NCBI RefSeq assembly: GCF_008274585.1
Contig: NZ_VTRT01000006.1
Location: 186,001 to 250,000 of the forward strand
From: Pedobacter sp. BS3
GTDB lineage: Bacteria > Bacteroidota > Bacteroidia > Sphingobacteriales > Sphingobacteriaceae
Direction: 5' to 3'
Length of the DNA: 64,000 bases
Below the pieces are notes generated by a model. The model made no database searches, was not told the DNA's origin, and worked only from the letters and a program-made list of their open reading frames with translations. Positions within the stretch are counted from its first letter, which is position 1; each line of letters starts with the position of its first letter. This document shows, piece by piece, positions 6,748 to 15,865 of this stretch. Both the position numbers and the translations under genes were made by a program.

Positions 6748-8343
6748 ATGAATGCCACATACATCGATTACGAGGAAACCCATGCCTTTTCAGATACCGT
6801 AATAAGTTATCTGTGTAACGATACACGATTGAAGCCATTCATTGTTCAACAAGCGGATATAACGGGTTTCAGCCGGTTGCTTCAGGAAAAACATTTTAAC
6901 GGAAATAGGCAGCTACTGGCCGAAACGCTTACTAATCAATATCGTGATACCGGTATAAAAGCGGACGAGAACCCGGTCGTTTTCAGCAATATTGAATCGC
7001 TGAAGCAGGAGAATACCTATACGGTAACTACCGGTCATCAGCTTAACATTTTTACCGGTCCTTTATATTTTATTTATAAAATAGTTACCGCCATCAACCT
7101 GGCAAAAGAACTAAAGGAAAATTTCCCGGATAAGCATTTTGTGCCGGTGTACTGGATGGCTACCGAAGACCATGATTTTGCCGAGATTAACCACACCTAT
7201 CTGCTCAATAAAAAAATAAGCTGGAACGTCACCGCGAGTGGAGCGACAGGACGTATGGCCACCAAAACCATTGCCGAAGCCATAAAACAGTACCAGGGTA
7301 TTTTGGGAATATCAGCCAACGCGGTCAAATTGTCGCGACTGATTGAACATGCTTACCTGAATCATCATACACTTGCCGATGCCACACGTTACCTGGTAAA
7401 TGCCTTATTTTCTGAATACGGTCTGGTAATTATTGACGCGGACAACAAGAACCTCAAAGCCCAATTTGCAGGTATTATTGAGCAGGACATCATAGAACAA
7501 AACAGCTACAGGCTGATAGCGGAAAGCAGCGAAGCATTACAGGAAGCTGGTTTTAAAACGCAGGTCAATGCCCGCGAAATCAATTTCTTCTACCTGAACG
7601 GCGAGCTGCGGGAACGCCTGACGGAAAAAGATGGGCAATATTTTGTATTAAACAGTGATATCAGCTTTACCGCTAAGGAGCTGAGGCAGGAAATCCGGCA
7701 GCATCCCGAGCGGTTTAGTCCTAACGTGATACTTCGCCCGCTTTACCAGGAAGTTATTTTGCCGAACCTGGCTTATATTGGTGGTGGCGCTGAGATTGTT
7801 TACTGGCTGCAGCTCAAAAAGAATTTTGGTTTTTACGAGGTCGATTTTCCCATATTGATATTGCGTAATTCGGCTATGATTGCCGACGATGTCATAGCTG
7901 GAAAACTGCGCCGGCTTGATTTGAACTTTCCGGATTTATTTAAGCCTGTCGAGCTTATCCGGCAAGAGTGGGTGAAACAGCATACGGATAAAGATTTGTC
8001 CCTTGCCGATGAGTGGCAGGAAATGCGATGTATCTTCGAGAAAATCAAGCTTCGGGCCTTTAAAATAGATACTACGCTGGCTCCCAGTACAGAAGCTGTG
8101 AGGGAGCGGTTGCATCACCAGCTTCAAAGCCTGGAAAAAAAGCTGCTGAAAGCCGAGAAACGCAATTATGCAACGGCACTGGGGCAAATAGAGCGACTAC
8201 GGGAAAAACTGTTTCCTGGTGGTGGTCTTCAGGAAAGGAAGGAGAACTTTGGGATGTTCTATGTGCAGTACGGAGATGAATTTATCCGCACATTAGTACG
8301 GTATTTCAAGCCACTGGATTTTAAGTTTACTATTCTTTATTAA
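6748..8343 (+). CDS. bshC: Bacillithiol biosynthesis cysteine-adding enzyme BshC
   Basis: BshC is thought to catalyse the last step of bacillithiol synthesis, joining cysteine to glucosaminyl-malate. The 531-residue protein has family segments TTGHQLNIFTGPLYFIYKI (~90-110), PVYWMATEDHDFAEINH (~130-147), LRPLYQEVILPNLAYIGGGAEI (near 332-353) split here as known BshC blocks, and a C-terminal coiled coil (~435-490). The ATG at 6748 follows a possible -7 box (TAACTTCG, 6733-6740) by only 7 nt, so the leader would be very short. Bacillithiol is the main low-molecular-weight thiol in many Bacteroidota. The other bsh genes are not in the window. Confidence 0.93.
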   Translation: MNATYIDYEETHAFSDTVISYLCNDTRLKPFIVQQADITGFSRLLQEKHFNGNRQLLAETLTNQYRDTGIKADENPVVFSNIESLKQENTYTVTTGHQLNIFTGPLYFIYKIVTAINLAKELKENFPDKHFVPVYWMATEDHDFAEINHTYLLNKKISWNVTASGATGRMATKTIAEAIKQYQGILGISANAVKLSRLIEHAYLNHHTLADATRYLVNALFSEYGLVIIDADNKNLKAQFAGIIEQDIIEQNSYRLIAESSEALQEAGFKTQVNAREINFFYLNGELRERLTEKDGQYFVLNSDISFTAKELRQEIRQHPERFSPNVILRPLYQEVILPNLAYIGGGAEIVYWLQLKKNFGFYEVDFPILILRNSAMIADDVIAGKLRRLDLNFPDLFKPVELIRQEWVKQHTDKDLSLADEWQEMRCIFEKIKLRAFKIDTTLAPSTEAVRERLHHQLQSLEKKLLKAEKRNYATALGQIERLREKLFPGGGLQERKENFGMFYVQYGDEFIRTLVRYFKPLDFKFTILY

Positions 8344-8597
8344 TGAACTTATTTAAGCTTTTGCCAAACCACAACTTGTCCGACTATTGGCGGATAGAAG
8401 CATAGAAATTGCGTTGCATTAGGCGTTGAAATATTGAGCCAATCATAGTATTTTCATCGAAGATGAAAATCTTTGAGCCTCTTTCTGTTAACTATAACTA
8501 TATAAAGAAACTATGTCCCTATGTGGTTTATTTAGACAGCTTCAATGTACACTTGTCAGGTTTTTTATTTTTGAATTTTTACTTTTGACTTTCCTCA

Positions 8598-9686
8598 ATG
8601 ATTGTATCAGAATCTGAACTACGAAATTTTACCGAACAGGTTTTTAAGCAAATGGGCTGTCCCTCGCAGGATGCCGTTTTAGCTGCGGATGTGTTATTGC
8701 GTTCTGATTTGCGGGGAATTGATTCGCATGGTGTAGCCCGTCTAAGCGGATATGTGCGATTATGGGAAAAGAAACGGATTAATCCTAAACCGGAGATAAA
8801 AATTGTTCATGAAACCGCTACCACGGCAACAGTAGATGGCGACAGTGGTTTAGGCCTTGTGGTTGCCCCCTTCGCTATGGATGTTGCCATCGCGAAAGCG
8901 GAAAAATATGGCTCAGGTTGGGTATCTGTGCGTAACTCAAACCATTTTGGTATCGCCGGTTATCATGCGTTAAAGGCGGTAGCGAAAGACATGATTGGTT
9001 TTGCCATGACCAATGCCAGTCCGCTGGTTGCGCCCACCTTTACCACGGAGCGTTTGCTGGGAACCAATCCCATGTGTTACGCTTTTCCGGCGGGCAAATA
9101 TCCGCCTTTAATTGTCGATATGGCTACATCGGCGGCAGCCAATGGCAAGCTGGAAATTGCACAGCGTTCGGGAAAAGAAATCCCGGAAGGTTGGGTGCAA
9201 ACCAGTGCCGGAGCTGTCAGTACCGACCCGCATGCCTTAAAGCAGGGAGGTTCGTTGCTTCCCCTGGGCAGCGACCGCGAGCATGGAAGCCATAAAGGTT
9301 TTGGGTTAAGCGCAACGGTAGATATTCTTTCGTCGGTACTTTCCGGAGCCAACTACGGGCCCTGGGTTCCGCCGTTTGTAGCTTTTATTGACCCGTTGTC
9401 CGATTTACCGGGACAGGGTATCGGGCATTTCCTGGGTGCTATGCGGGTTGACGGTTTCCGCCCGGTTGATGAATTTAAGCAGCACCTGGATAACTGGATA
9501 AGTCGGTTTAAATCGGCAAAACCGGTCCATGCAGAACAGCCTGTAATTATCCCCGGCGAACCGGAATACGAAGCAGAGCAGGAACGTAGGGTAAACGGTA
9601 TTCCCCTGGTTGACGCCGTTGTTGATGATATGAATATACTTGCCGAACGCTTTGGCATTGAGAAGCTTCGTGCCTATACGGCTTAA
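8598..9686 (+). CDS. Ldh family oxidoreductase (malate/L-lactate dehydrogenase type)
   Basis: This 362-residue protein belongs to the NAD(P)-dependent Ldh_2 family (malate, L-lactate, L-sulfolactate, ureidoglycolate dehydrogenases), which does not have a Rossmann fold. Diagnostic segments are RSDLRGIDSHGVARL (~34-48), VSVRNSNHFGIAGYH (~113-127), TNPMCYAFP and GSHKGFGLS (~235). The His in SNHFGIAGYH and the Asp/Ser/His in GIDSHG are family active-site residues. Substrate cannot be told from sequence; malate is the usual default annotation. The gene stands alone between bshC and gldA. Confidence 0.9.
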   Translation: MIVSESELRNFTEQVFKQMGCPSQDAVLAADVLLRSDLRGIDSHGVARLSGYVRLWEKKRINPKPEIKIVHETATTATVDGDSGLGLVVAPFAMDVAIAKAEKYGSGWVSVRNSNHFGIAGYHALKAVAKDMIGFAMTNASPLVAPTFTTERLLGTNPMCYAFPAGKYPPLIVDMATSAAANGKLEIAQRSGKEIPEGWVQTSAGAVSTDPHALKQGGSLLPLGSDREHGSHKGFGLSATVDILSSVLSGANYGPWVPPFVAFIDPLSDLPGQGIGHFLGAMRVDGFRPVDEFKQHLDNWISRFKSAKPVHAEQPVIIPGEPEYEAEQERRVNGIPLVDAVVDDMNILAERFGIEKLRAYTA

Positions 9687-9760
9687 TGCGAGCAGAAATG
9701 TTACAATAAATAATTCGGGCAAAACCGGTATGGTTGATAATTTCGTTATAATTTTGATGT

Positions 9761-10480
9761 ATGAGCATTTGCGTAGAAGAGCTTACTAAAGTGTACGAAT
9801 CGCAAAAAGCGGTTGATAAAGTATCTTTTACAGCACAAAAAGGTCGCGTATTAGGGTTTCTGGGGCCAAACGGCGCCGGTAAATCCACCGTGATGAAAAT
9901 CCTCACCTGCTTTATTCCGCAAACATCAGGCAAGGCAACCGTAAACGGTTATGATGTGAATCTCAATCCCATAGATGTACGGCGTTGTGTAGGATATTTG
10001 CCCGAACATAATCCCCTGTACCTGGATATGTATGTCAAAGAGTTTCTGACTTTTGCAGCAGGGATGCACAAACTACCTGATAAAACCAGGCATGTTGCCC
10101 GTGTTATTGAGCATGTTTCCCTGGGCGATGAGCAGCATAAGAAAATAGGAGCCTTATCAAAAGGTTACCGGCAGCGGGTGGGTTTGGCCCAGGCGCTGAT
10201 TCATGACCCGCAGGTGCTGATTTTAGATGAGCCAACATCGGGCCTTGACCCGAATCAGCTAATTGGCATTCGCGGTTTGATTCGTGAGCTGGGTAAAGAC
10301 AAAACAGTCATCCTGTCTACGCACATTATGCAGGAAGCAGAAGCTGTGTGCAATGATGTGGTGATTATTAACCGGGGACGCATTGTTGCTAACGATGCAC
10401 TGGATAACCTGCAGGTCACGTATCCCGGTAAGGGGCTTGAAGAGATTTTTATCACGCTCACTACAGCCGGGCAGAAATGA
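9761..10480 (+). CDS. gldA: ABC transporter ATP-binding protein GldA-like
   Basis: The 239-residue ATPase has Walker A GPNGAGKST, the signature LSKGYRQRVGLAQAL, Walker B VLILDEPTSGLDP and the switch H in ILSTHIMQEAEAVC. GldA with GldF and GldG forms an ABC complex needed for gliding in Flavobacterium johnsoniae; gldF and gldG lie 1.5 kb downstream. The family is usually near 300 residues, so this copy lacks about 60 residues at the C-terminus after the EEIFI(K/T)LT segment. An outer-membrane protein gene and the DUF559 element separate it from gldFG. Its role in a non-gliding host is unknown. Confidence 0.85.
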   Translation: MSICVEELTKVYESQKAVDKVSFTAQKGRVLGFLGPNGAGKSTVMKILTCFIPQTSGKATVNGYDVNLNPIDVRRCVGYLPEHNPLYLDMYVKEFLTFAAGMHKLPDKTRHVARVIEHVSLGDEQHKKIGALSKGYRQRVGLAQALIHDPQVLILDEPTSGLDPNQLIGIRGLIRELGKDKTVILSTHIMQEAEAVCNDVVIINRGRIVANDALDNLQVTYPGKGLEEIFITLTTAGQK

Positions 10481-10560
10481 TAAACAAAGGTTAAAAAGTA
10501 AACAGATTTATCCCATTGCTGTTAGGTAGTTAGAACGGATGTGGTTTTAATCAAAAAAGT

Positions 10561-11079
10561 ATGAAGAAAGTAGTTTGGGGAATAATGGCGTTGTTTTTCA
10601 GTACAGCAGTTTGGGCGCAAAAACAGCCTGAATATATTGCCAAACCCCGTTTTAATATCGGCGCTGAATTTGGCCTGCCAACCACAGGCAGCTATGCAGA
10701 ACTATTCACCATTGGGTTTGGCGGTTCCGGAAAGCTGGAAGTTCCGGTTACCAAAACTTTTTACGCTACTGCTACAGCCGGTTTTATTACATACTATCTT
10801 AAAGAAGGCGTTTCGCCCACTTACAACAGAAGTTATATTCCGTTAAAAGCCGGAGGTAAATATTATTTTAATCCGATGATATATGCCGAAGGAGAATTGG
10901 GAATAAGTATTGGCATGCAGCGCAAAGCCGGTTCAGCCTTTGTTTGGGCACCAGGTGTGGGTACATCATTCAGCATTGCCAAAGATGGTTACCTGGATGC
11001 CGGTATCCGGTATGAAGGCTGGGAGCGTAACGGAGGCAACCTTGACCAGTTTGCCCTTCGGGTTGCATACAAATTCTAA
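10561..11079 (+). CDS. Outer-membrane beta-barrel family protein
   Basis: The 172-residue protein opens with a clear signal peptide (MKKVVWGIMALFFSTAVWAQ). It continues with alternating glycine/aromatic strands such as FNIGAEFGLPT, YYFNPMIYAEGELGI and YLDAGIRYEGWERN, and ends in a barrel-type terminus FALRVAYKF with aromatic last residue. It would be a small eight-stranded outer-membrane barrel of unknown function. It follows gldA by 80 nt in the same direction. No recognisable ligand or enzyme motif is seen. Confidence 0.8.
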   Translation: MKKVVWGIMALFFSTAVWAQKQPEYIAKPRFNIGAEFGLPTTGSYAELFTIGFGGSGKLEVPVTKTFYATATAGFITYYLKEGVSPTYNRSYIPLKAGGKYYFNPMIYAEGELGISIGMQRKAGSAFVWAPGVGTSFSIAKDGYLDAGIRYEGWERNGGNLDQFALRVAYKF

Positions 11080-11217
11080 GAAGCTGCCTAAAAATAAAAA
11101 CTTCACGTCATTTCGACGAGGTAAGAGGAGACCACGGAGTAGCTGCGAAGCAAAATATCTATAGCGCTAAGCCTCGGCTTGAATACCCTACGCGATACAA
11201 TCGCTGTTTTCTACCGA

Positions 11218-11898
11218 GTTGCAAACCTACTGTGTACCCACATCTTTAACAATATTTACAGCCCTCGCCTGCACTCTACCTTGTCCTCTCACTACCTTTG
11301 TTAATCACTGTCCCCCACTGGAGGGGGTAGGGGGAGGAAAAGACAATTATTTATATTTAGTGAAAATATAGTAGAATGGAAAAGGCCAGTAAATCCAACT
11401 ATTGGAACTATAATCCTAAATTAAAGTCATTTGCTACAAGTAACCGGAAAAACATGACTAAGGCTGAGGCATGTCTATGGAAATACCTGTTAAGTGGAAG
11501 AAAACTGATGGGATACCGGTTCAACAGACAAAGACCCGCGGGAAATTATATTGCTGATTTTCTATGTAAAGAGCTGATGTTAATTATTGAGGTGGACGGC
11601 ATTACACATCAATTTGAAGAAGTTAACTTAAAAGACCAGAACCGTCAAAAAGACTTACAGGCGATGGGCTTCACGATTATACGCTTTGATGATGATGAAG
11701 TGTTGCATGAGATGGCAAATGTAGAGAGGACATTAATGCACTATATAGAGATTTACAAATCAGGTAAATAAGAAATACCCTCCCCCTGCCCCCTCCAGCG
11801 GGGGACACCGTTCTACAACGGTATTTGCAACAACAAAAACAGTACAAGTAATAACTGGAAGTACTGGAATAATTGTGGGTACATAGTAGGTTGCAAAC
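11218..11898 (+). mobile_element. DUF559 element with two nested inverted repeats
   Basis: The DUF559 gene is enclosed by an outer inverted repeat (11218-11242 against 11874-11898, 21 of 25 positions match) and an inner one (11309-11337 against 11779-11807, near-perfect, G/C-rich, TGTCCCCC...GGGGGAGG). The inner arms are themselves hairpins (CCCCC..GGAGGGGG). The whole unit sits between gldA/OMP and gldF. Further out, AATGACG and ACGAG words at ~11107-11121 and ~11901-11916 are also inverted, so it may have landed inside an older palindromic repeat. No transposase is encoded. A decayed relative lies at 19595-19908. Confidence 0.75.
11376..11771 (+). CDS. DUF559 (Vsr/restriction-endonuclease-like) protein
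   Basis: This 131-residue protein has the DUF559 layout: NRKNMTKAEACLWKYLL (~23-39), GYRFNRQRPAGNYIADFLC (~47-65), LIIEVDGITHQ (~71-81), then RQKDLQAMGFTIIRFDDDEV (~89-108). The D...E-x-D residues match the active-site positions of the Vsr-like restriction-endonuclease fold. Biological role is unknown; proteins of this family are often multicopy. The gene lies within nested inverted repeats (11218-11898), and the interval gldA to gldF suggests a recent arrival. Codon choice is more A/T-rich than in the gld genes. Confidence 0.92.
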   Translation: MEKASKSNYWNYNPKLKSFATSNRKNMTKAEACLWKYLLSGRKLMGYRFNRQRPAGNYIADFLCKELMLIIEVDGITHQFEEVNLKDQNRQKDLQAMGFTIIRFDDDEVLHEMANVERTLMHYIEIYKSGK

Positions 11899-11988
11899 GC
11901 GGACGAGTAGAATGACGATAACTATTTTTGACAGTCTCTAACAGAGTCCTTTTCTTTTGAGCGGATATTAGCTAATTTCGACCTCGTC

Positions 11989-12717
11989 ATGCTAACAGTA
12001 TTCCGCAAAGAAATAGCCGCTTATTTAGGTTCCCTGGTAGCCTATATCATTATTGGCATTTTTTTGCTGGTTGCCGGCCTGTTCCTGTGGGTTTTTCCCG
12101 ATACAGCCATTCCCGATTACGGCTATGCCGGGCTTGACAGCTTCTTTAATATTGCGCCTTACCTGTTCATGTTCCTTATCCCGGCAATCACCATGCGTTC
12201 GTTTGCCGAAGAGCGGAAGGAAGGAACATTTGAGCTGCTGGCTACCTGGCCGCTAACCGACTGGCAGATAATTATGGGTAAATATTTAGGCAGCCTGGCT
12301 ATTGTGTTGCTGGCATTGCTGCCTACGCTCATATATTACTATACCGTTTATCACCTGGGAGCGGTAACAGGCAATATTGATACAGGCGCTGTAATTGGCT
12401 CATATATTGGGTTGCTATTATTGGGGGCAGGTTTTACGGCGATAGGTATTTTTGCGTCCTCGCTTACCAAAAACCAGATTATCGCTTTCGCGATAGCGGT
12501 ATTTTTAAGCTTCTTCGCGTTCAGCGGATTTGCCTCGTTAAGCAACCTGATTGCCTTACAATCGGTAGATACAATGATTGCTTCGCTGGGAATCAGCCAG
12601 CATTACGAGGCGGTGAGCCGCGGAGTGCTCGATACACGGGATTTGGTCTATTTCCTGAGCTTTTCAGCATTATTTCTTGTGTTAACTAAAACAGTTTTAG
12701 CTGGCAGAAAATGGTAA
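11989..12717 (+). CDS. gldF: ABC transporter permease GldF
   Basis: This 242-residue protein has six hydrophobic segments and starts MLTVFRKEIAAYLGSLVAYI, the standard GldF opening. RSFAEERKEGTFELLATWPL (~73-92) is the conserved ABC-2 permease loop. It would form the membrane part of the GldA-GldFG complex. It overlaps gldG by 7 nt (12711-12717), so the two are translationally coupled. Its immediate upstream region contains the right end of the DUF559 element, 90 nt away, so gldFG probably has its own promoter. Confidence 0.92.
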   Translation: MLTVFRKEIAAYLGSLVAYIIIGIFLLVAGLFLWVFPDTAIPDYGYAGLDSFFNIAPYLFMFLIPAITMRSFAEERKEGTFELLATWPLTDWQIIMGKYLGSLAIVLLALLPTLIYYYTVYHLGAVTGNIDTGAVIGSYIGLLLLGAGFTAIGIFASSLTKNQIIAFAIAVFLSFFAFSGFASLSNLIALQSVDTMIASLGISQHYEAVSRGVLDTRDLVYFLSFSALFLVLTKTVLAGRKW

Positions 12718-14393
12718 ATCGAAAAAGAACCGATATTAGTTTTCTGCTTATCTGCATTGCTGTTATCCTGGCAGTAAATGTGTTGAGTTCATCGTATTAT
12801 GGACGTATAGACTTTACCGCCGAGAAACGATATACCCTATCGCCGGTTACAAAAAATATCCTGCAAAAGTTAAAGGGAAATATACAGGTTACCGTATATC
12901 TGGATGGCGATTTCCCGGCTGGCTTTAAGCATCTGCGCAATGCTACCCGCGATGTACTGTCTGATTTCAAAGCGTATGCCGGTGGGAATTTTCGCTATGC
13001 GTTTGTTAATCCCTCGCAAGGTGATGAGGCTACACAACAGGCCACTTACGAAGAGCTTATATCTAAGGGATTAGAGCCTACTAACCTGAGTGTAAAAACC
13101 GAAAACGGGCTTTCCCAGAAAATCATTTTCCCCGCGGCGCTGGTTACGTATAATGGCCGGCAGATACCGGTAAAGCTGCTACAAAATCGTATGGGAGCAA
13201 CACCGGACGAGGTGCTGAATAACTCGATAGAAAATCTGGAATACGCGTTTGCCAGCGCCATTGTAAAAGTTTCGTCGGGAGGTAAACCGCGGGTTGGCTT
13301 TACCGAGGGCAACGGCGAGCTAACCGATTTGCAACTATCTGATGCCATGCGGACACTGGAAGACGGTTACGAGGTGGGTAGGGTAGACCTTCGGCAAATT
13401 ACGTTTGAAGGCTTGGATAAGCTTAAATTATTGATTATTCCCAAACCCGACCGGGAGTTTTCTGAAGCCGAAAAATATAAGCTGAATTATTTTGTAATGC
13501 GTGGCGGGCGTGTGCTGTGGGCTATTGACCAGGTAAATGCCGAAATGGATAGCTTACAGGGACATGGAGCACAGCAGCTCACCTTTCCTAAAAAACTGAA
13601 TTTAGACGATATCCTGTTTAAGTACGGAGTGCGCATTAGTTACAACCTGATTGCCGATATGAATTGCGCCCAAATACCGGTAAACGTGGGCAGCGTTGGC
13701 GGACAACCGCAAATCCAATTGGTTCCCTGGTTGTTTTATCCCATATTTATGCCAACGGCACAGCATCCACTGGTGCGCAATCTTGACGGTATCCGCAGCG
13801 AGTTTGCCAGCACTATTGATACCATTGCGGTTAAAGGTATCCGTAAGCAGGTTATTCTTTCATCATCTCCATATTCGCGGATATTAAATGCTCCGGGAAT
13901 GATTTCGCTGAAAATGATTGAGCAGGAGCCCGACCCCAATGATTTTAAAAGTGTTCCATTGCCAACCGGGGTATTGCTTGAGGGAAATTTTCCTTCCGAT
14001 TTTAAAAACAGGCCCGTTCCCGATGGTATTCCGCAGCAGGTCAGCCTGCCGGATACCAGCAAATTTACCCGCATGATTGTGCTTTCGGATGGTGATATCC
14101 TGAAAAACCAGGTCAATGCTAAAGACAATTCGCCGTTCCCGCTGGGGTATGACCGGTACACGCAGCAGCAGTATGGAAACAAGGCGCTTTTGCTCAACAT
14201 TGTCGATTATCTTACCGATGACTCGGGAATTATCAGCCTGCGCAACAAAGAAGTGAAACTGCGTTTGCTTGACCGGGCAAAAGTACGTGCCGAAAAGCTG
14301 AAATGGCAGTTAATAAATGTGTTATTCCCCTTATTGCTGGTGGTTTTGTGCGGCGTGCTGCAGCAATATTACCGCCGCAGAAAATATGGATAA
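12711..14393 (+). CDS. gldG: Gliding-motility-associated ABC transporter substrate-binding protein GldG
   Basis: The 560-residue protein has an N-terminal membrane segment (ISFLLICIAVILAVNVLSSS), a DUF4350/GldG-like periplasmic region with DFTAEKRYTLSP and the segment FTEGNGELTD (~200), and a C-terminal membrane helix (INVLFPLLLVVLCGVLQQYY) before a basic tail. This arrangement is that of GldG, the third component with GldA and GldF. It overlaps gldF by 7 nt. dnaN follows after 111 nt. Length is normal. Confidence 0.93.
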   Translation: MVNRKRTDISFLLICIAVILAVNVLSSSYYGRIDFTAEKRYTLSPVTKNILQKLKGNIQVTVYLDGDFPAGFKHLRNATRDVLSDFKAYAGGNFRYAFVNPSQGDEATQQATYEELISKGLEPTNLSVKTENGLSQKIIFPAALVTYNGRQIPVKLLQNRMGATPDEVLNNSIENLEYAFASAIVKVSSGGKPRVGFTEGNGELTDLQLSDAMRTLEDGYEVGRVDLRQITFEGLDKLKLLIIPKPDREFSEAEKYKLNYFVMRGGRVLWAIDQVNAEMDSLQGHGAQQLTFPKKLNLDDILFKYGVRISYNLIADMNCAQIPVNVGSVGGQPQIQLVPWLFYPIFMPTAQHPLVRNLDGIRSEFASTIDTIAVKGIRKQVILSSSPYSRILNAPGMISLKMIEQEPDPNDFKSVPLPTGVLLEGNFPSDFKNRPVPDGIPQQVSLPDTSKFTRMIVLSDGDILKNQVNAKDNSPFPLGYDRYTQQQYGNKALLLNIVDYLTDDSGIISLRNKEVKLRLLDRAKVRAEKLKWQLINVLFPLLLVVLCGVLQQYYRRRKYG

Positions 14394-14504
14394 AATTTTT
14401 AGCTGTTACATGCTTTAATTTGTATTTTAGCGGTGCACATCGTCCGAAATATTCCTGGGACTTTGGATGCTTTTAAGAGAGTTTTATAACATTTTGTCGT
14501 ATAC

Positions 14505-15629
14505 ATGAGATTTATTGTTTCCACATCCACGCTGTTAAAACAGCTTCAGGCAGTAAATGGTGCCTCAAGCAGCAGTACCGTATTGCCTATTTTAGAAAAT
14601 TTTCTTTTTGAGATACGCGATGGCATCCTGACCATTTCTGCTACCGATTTGCAGACCAGCATGACCACATCTCTGACCGTAGAATCAAAGGAGGAAGGGA
14701 AAATAGCGATACCCGCTAAAATTTTGCTGGAAACACTGAAAACGTTACCCGACCAGCCTATTGCCTTTACGGTTGATGACCAGACCTTTGCCGTTGAAAT
14801 CAGTGCCGGCGATGGAAAATATAAGCTGAGCGGCGAAAACGGCGAAGACTTTCCGAAAATACCAACGGTTGAAAATGCTTCGGCGGTAAATCTTCCCGCT
14901 TCTGTACTTTCAGAAGCCATAAACAAAACTATTTTTGCGGTAAGTAACGATGAATTACGTCCGGCTATGACCGGTGTGTATTGCCAGCTAAGCCCGCAAC
15001 ATGTTACGTTTGTTGCTACCGATGCGCATAAACTGGTGCGTTATCGCCGCAAAGATGTCCGGTCTGACGCGGCAGCATCGTTCATTATCCCTAAGAAGGC
15101 CCTTAATTTATTGAAATCCTCGTTGCCGTCAGATGATGTTAATGTTTCGGTAGAATATAACAGTACCAGTGCGTTTTTCCGTTTTGGTAACATCAATTTA
15201 ATTTGCCGGCTTATTGATGAACGTTACCCGGATTACGAAGCTGTTATACCGCAAAACAATCCCAACAAACTGACACTTGACCGTGCCTTGTTCCTAAACT
15301 CGCTGCGTCGTGTGGTTATCTTCGCCAATAAAACCACGCATCAGGTGCGCTTAAAAATCAGCGGAAGCGAATTAAATATCTCATCAGAAGACCTTGATTT
15401 TGCTAATGAAGCACATGAGCGTTTAGGCTGTCAATATGAAGGTGATGATATGGAAATAGGCTTTAACGCCCGTTTTCTGATAGAGATGCTGAGCAACCTG
15501 GGCGGCGAGGAAGTGGTGCTGGAAATGAGCACACCAAACCGTGCAGGTTTACTGATACCGCAAACCAATGATGAGAATGAAGATGTGCTGATGCTGGTGA
15601 TGCCTGTTATGTTAAACAGTAATGCCTAA
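14505..15629 (+). CDS. dnaN: DNA polymerase III beta subunit (sliding clamp)
   Basis: DnaN is the ring-shaped processivity clamp of the replicative polymerase. The 374-residue protein begins MRFIVSTSTLLKQLQAVNGA and has the three repeated clamp domains, with landmarks GVYCQL and FVATDAHKLVRY in the middle domain and the usual end LMLVMPVMLN. Length is normal. In Bacteroidota dnaN is generally not next to dnaA, as here. The gene is followed closely by the nested inverted-repeat element at 15651. Confidence 0.98.
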   Translation: MRFIVSTSTLLKQLQAVNGASSSSTVLPILENFLFEIRDGILTISATDLQTSMTTSLTVESKEEGKIAIPAKILLETLKTLPDQPIAFTVDDQTFAVEISAGDGKYKLSGENGEDFPKIPTVENASAVNLPASVLSEAINKTIFAVSNDELRPAMTGVYCQLSPQHVTFVATDAHKLVRYRRKDVRSDAAASFIIPKKALNLLKSSLPSDDVNVSVEYNSTSAFFRFGNINLICRLIDERYPDYEAVIPQNNPNKLTLDRALFLNSLRRVVIFANKTTHQVRLKISGSELNISSEDLDFANEAHERLGCQYEGDDMEIGFNARFLIEMLSNLGGEEVVLEMSTPNRAGLLIPQTNDENEDVLMLVMPVMLNSNA

Positions 15630-15650
15630 AAATATACACACTTAGAGGCT

Positions 15651-15769
15651 GTCTAAAAAGCTTGCTGGAGTCATCCTGAGCTTGTCGAAGGATTGGTTCA
15701 TCATGGCTAAAAACGCTTCGACAAGCTCAACGTGACTATAATTTTAACGGTTTTGTTAGCTTTTTAGAC
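15651..15769. mobile_element. Nested inverted-repeat (MITE/REP-like) element downstream of dnaN
   Basis: Outer arms GTCTAAAAAGCT (15651-15662) and AGCTTTTTAGAC (15758-15769) are perfect complements. An inner pair at 15670-15690 and 15716-15736 matches at 18 of 21 positions (GAGCTTGTCGAAG / CTTCGACAAGCTC core). Thirty bases from 15670 recur identically at 45500-45529, and the outer arm recurs at 24591-24602. It carries no gene. It could also serve as the dnaN terminator. Confidence 0.7.
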
Positions 15770-15865
15770 GAGTTTTAAGATATAAATTCCTTCTTGTTTT
15801 ATAGGATTTATGGTAATGGCCTGGATATTGTCCAGGCTTTTATGTTATATAAAATGCATATTACC

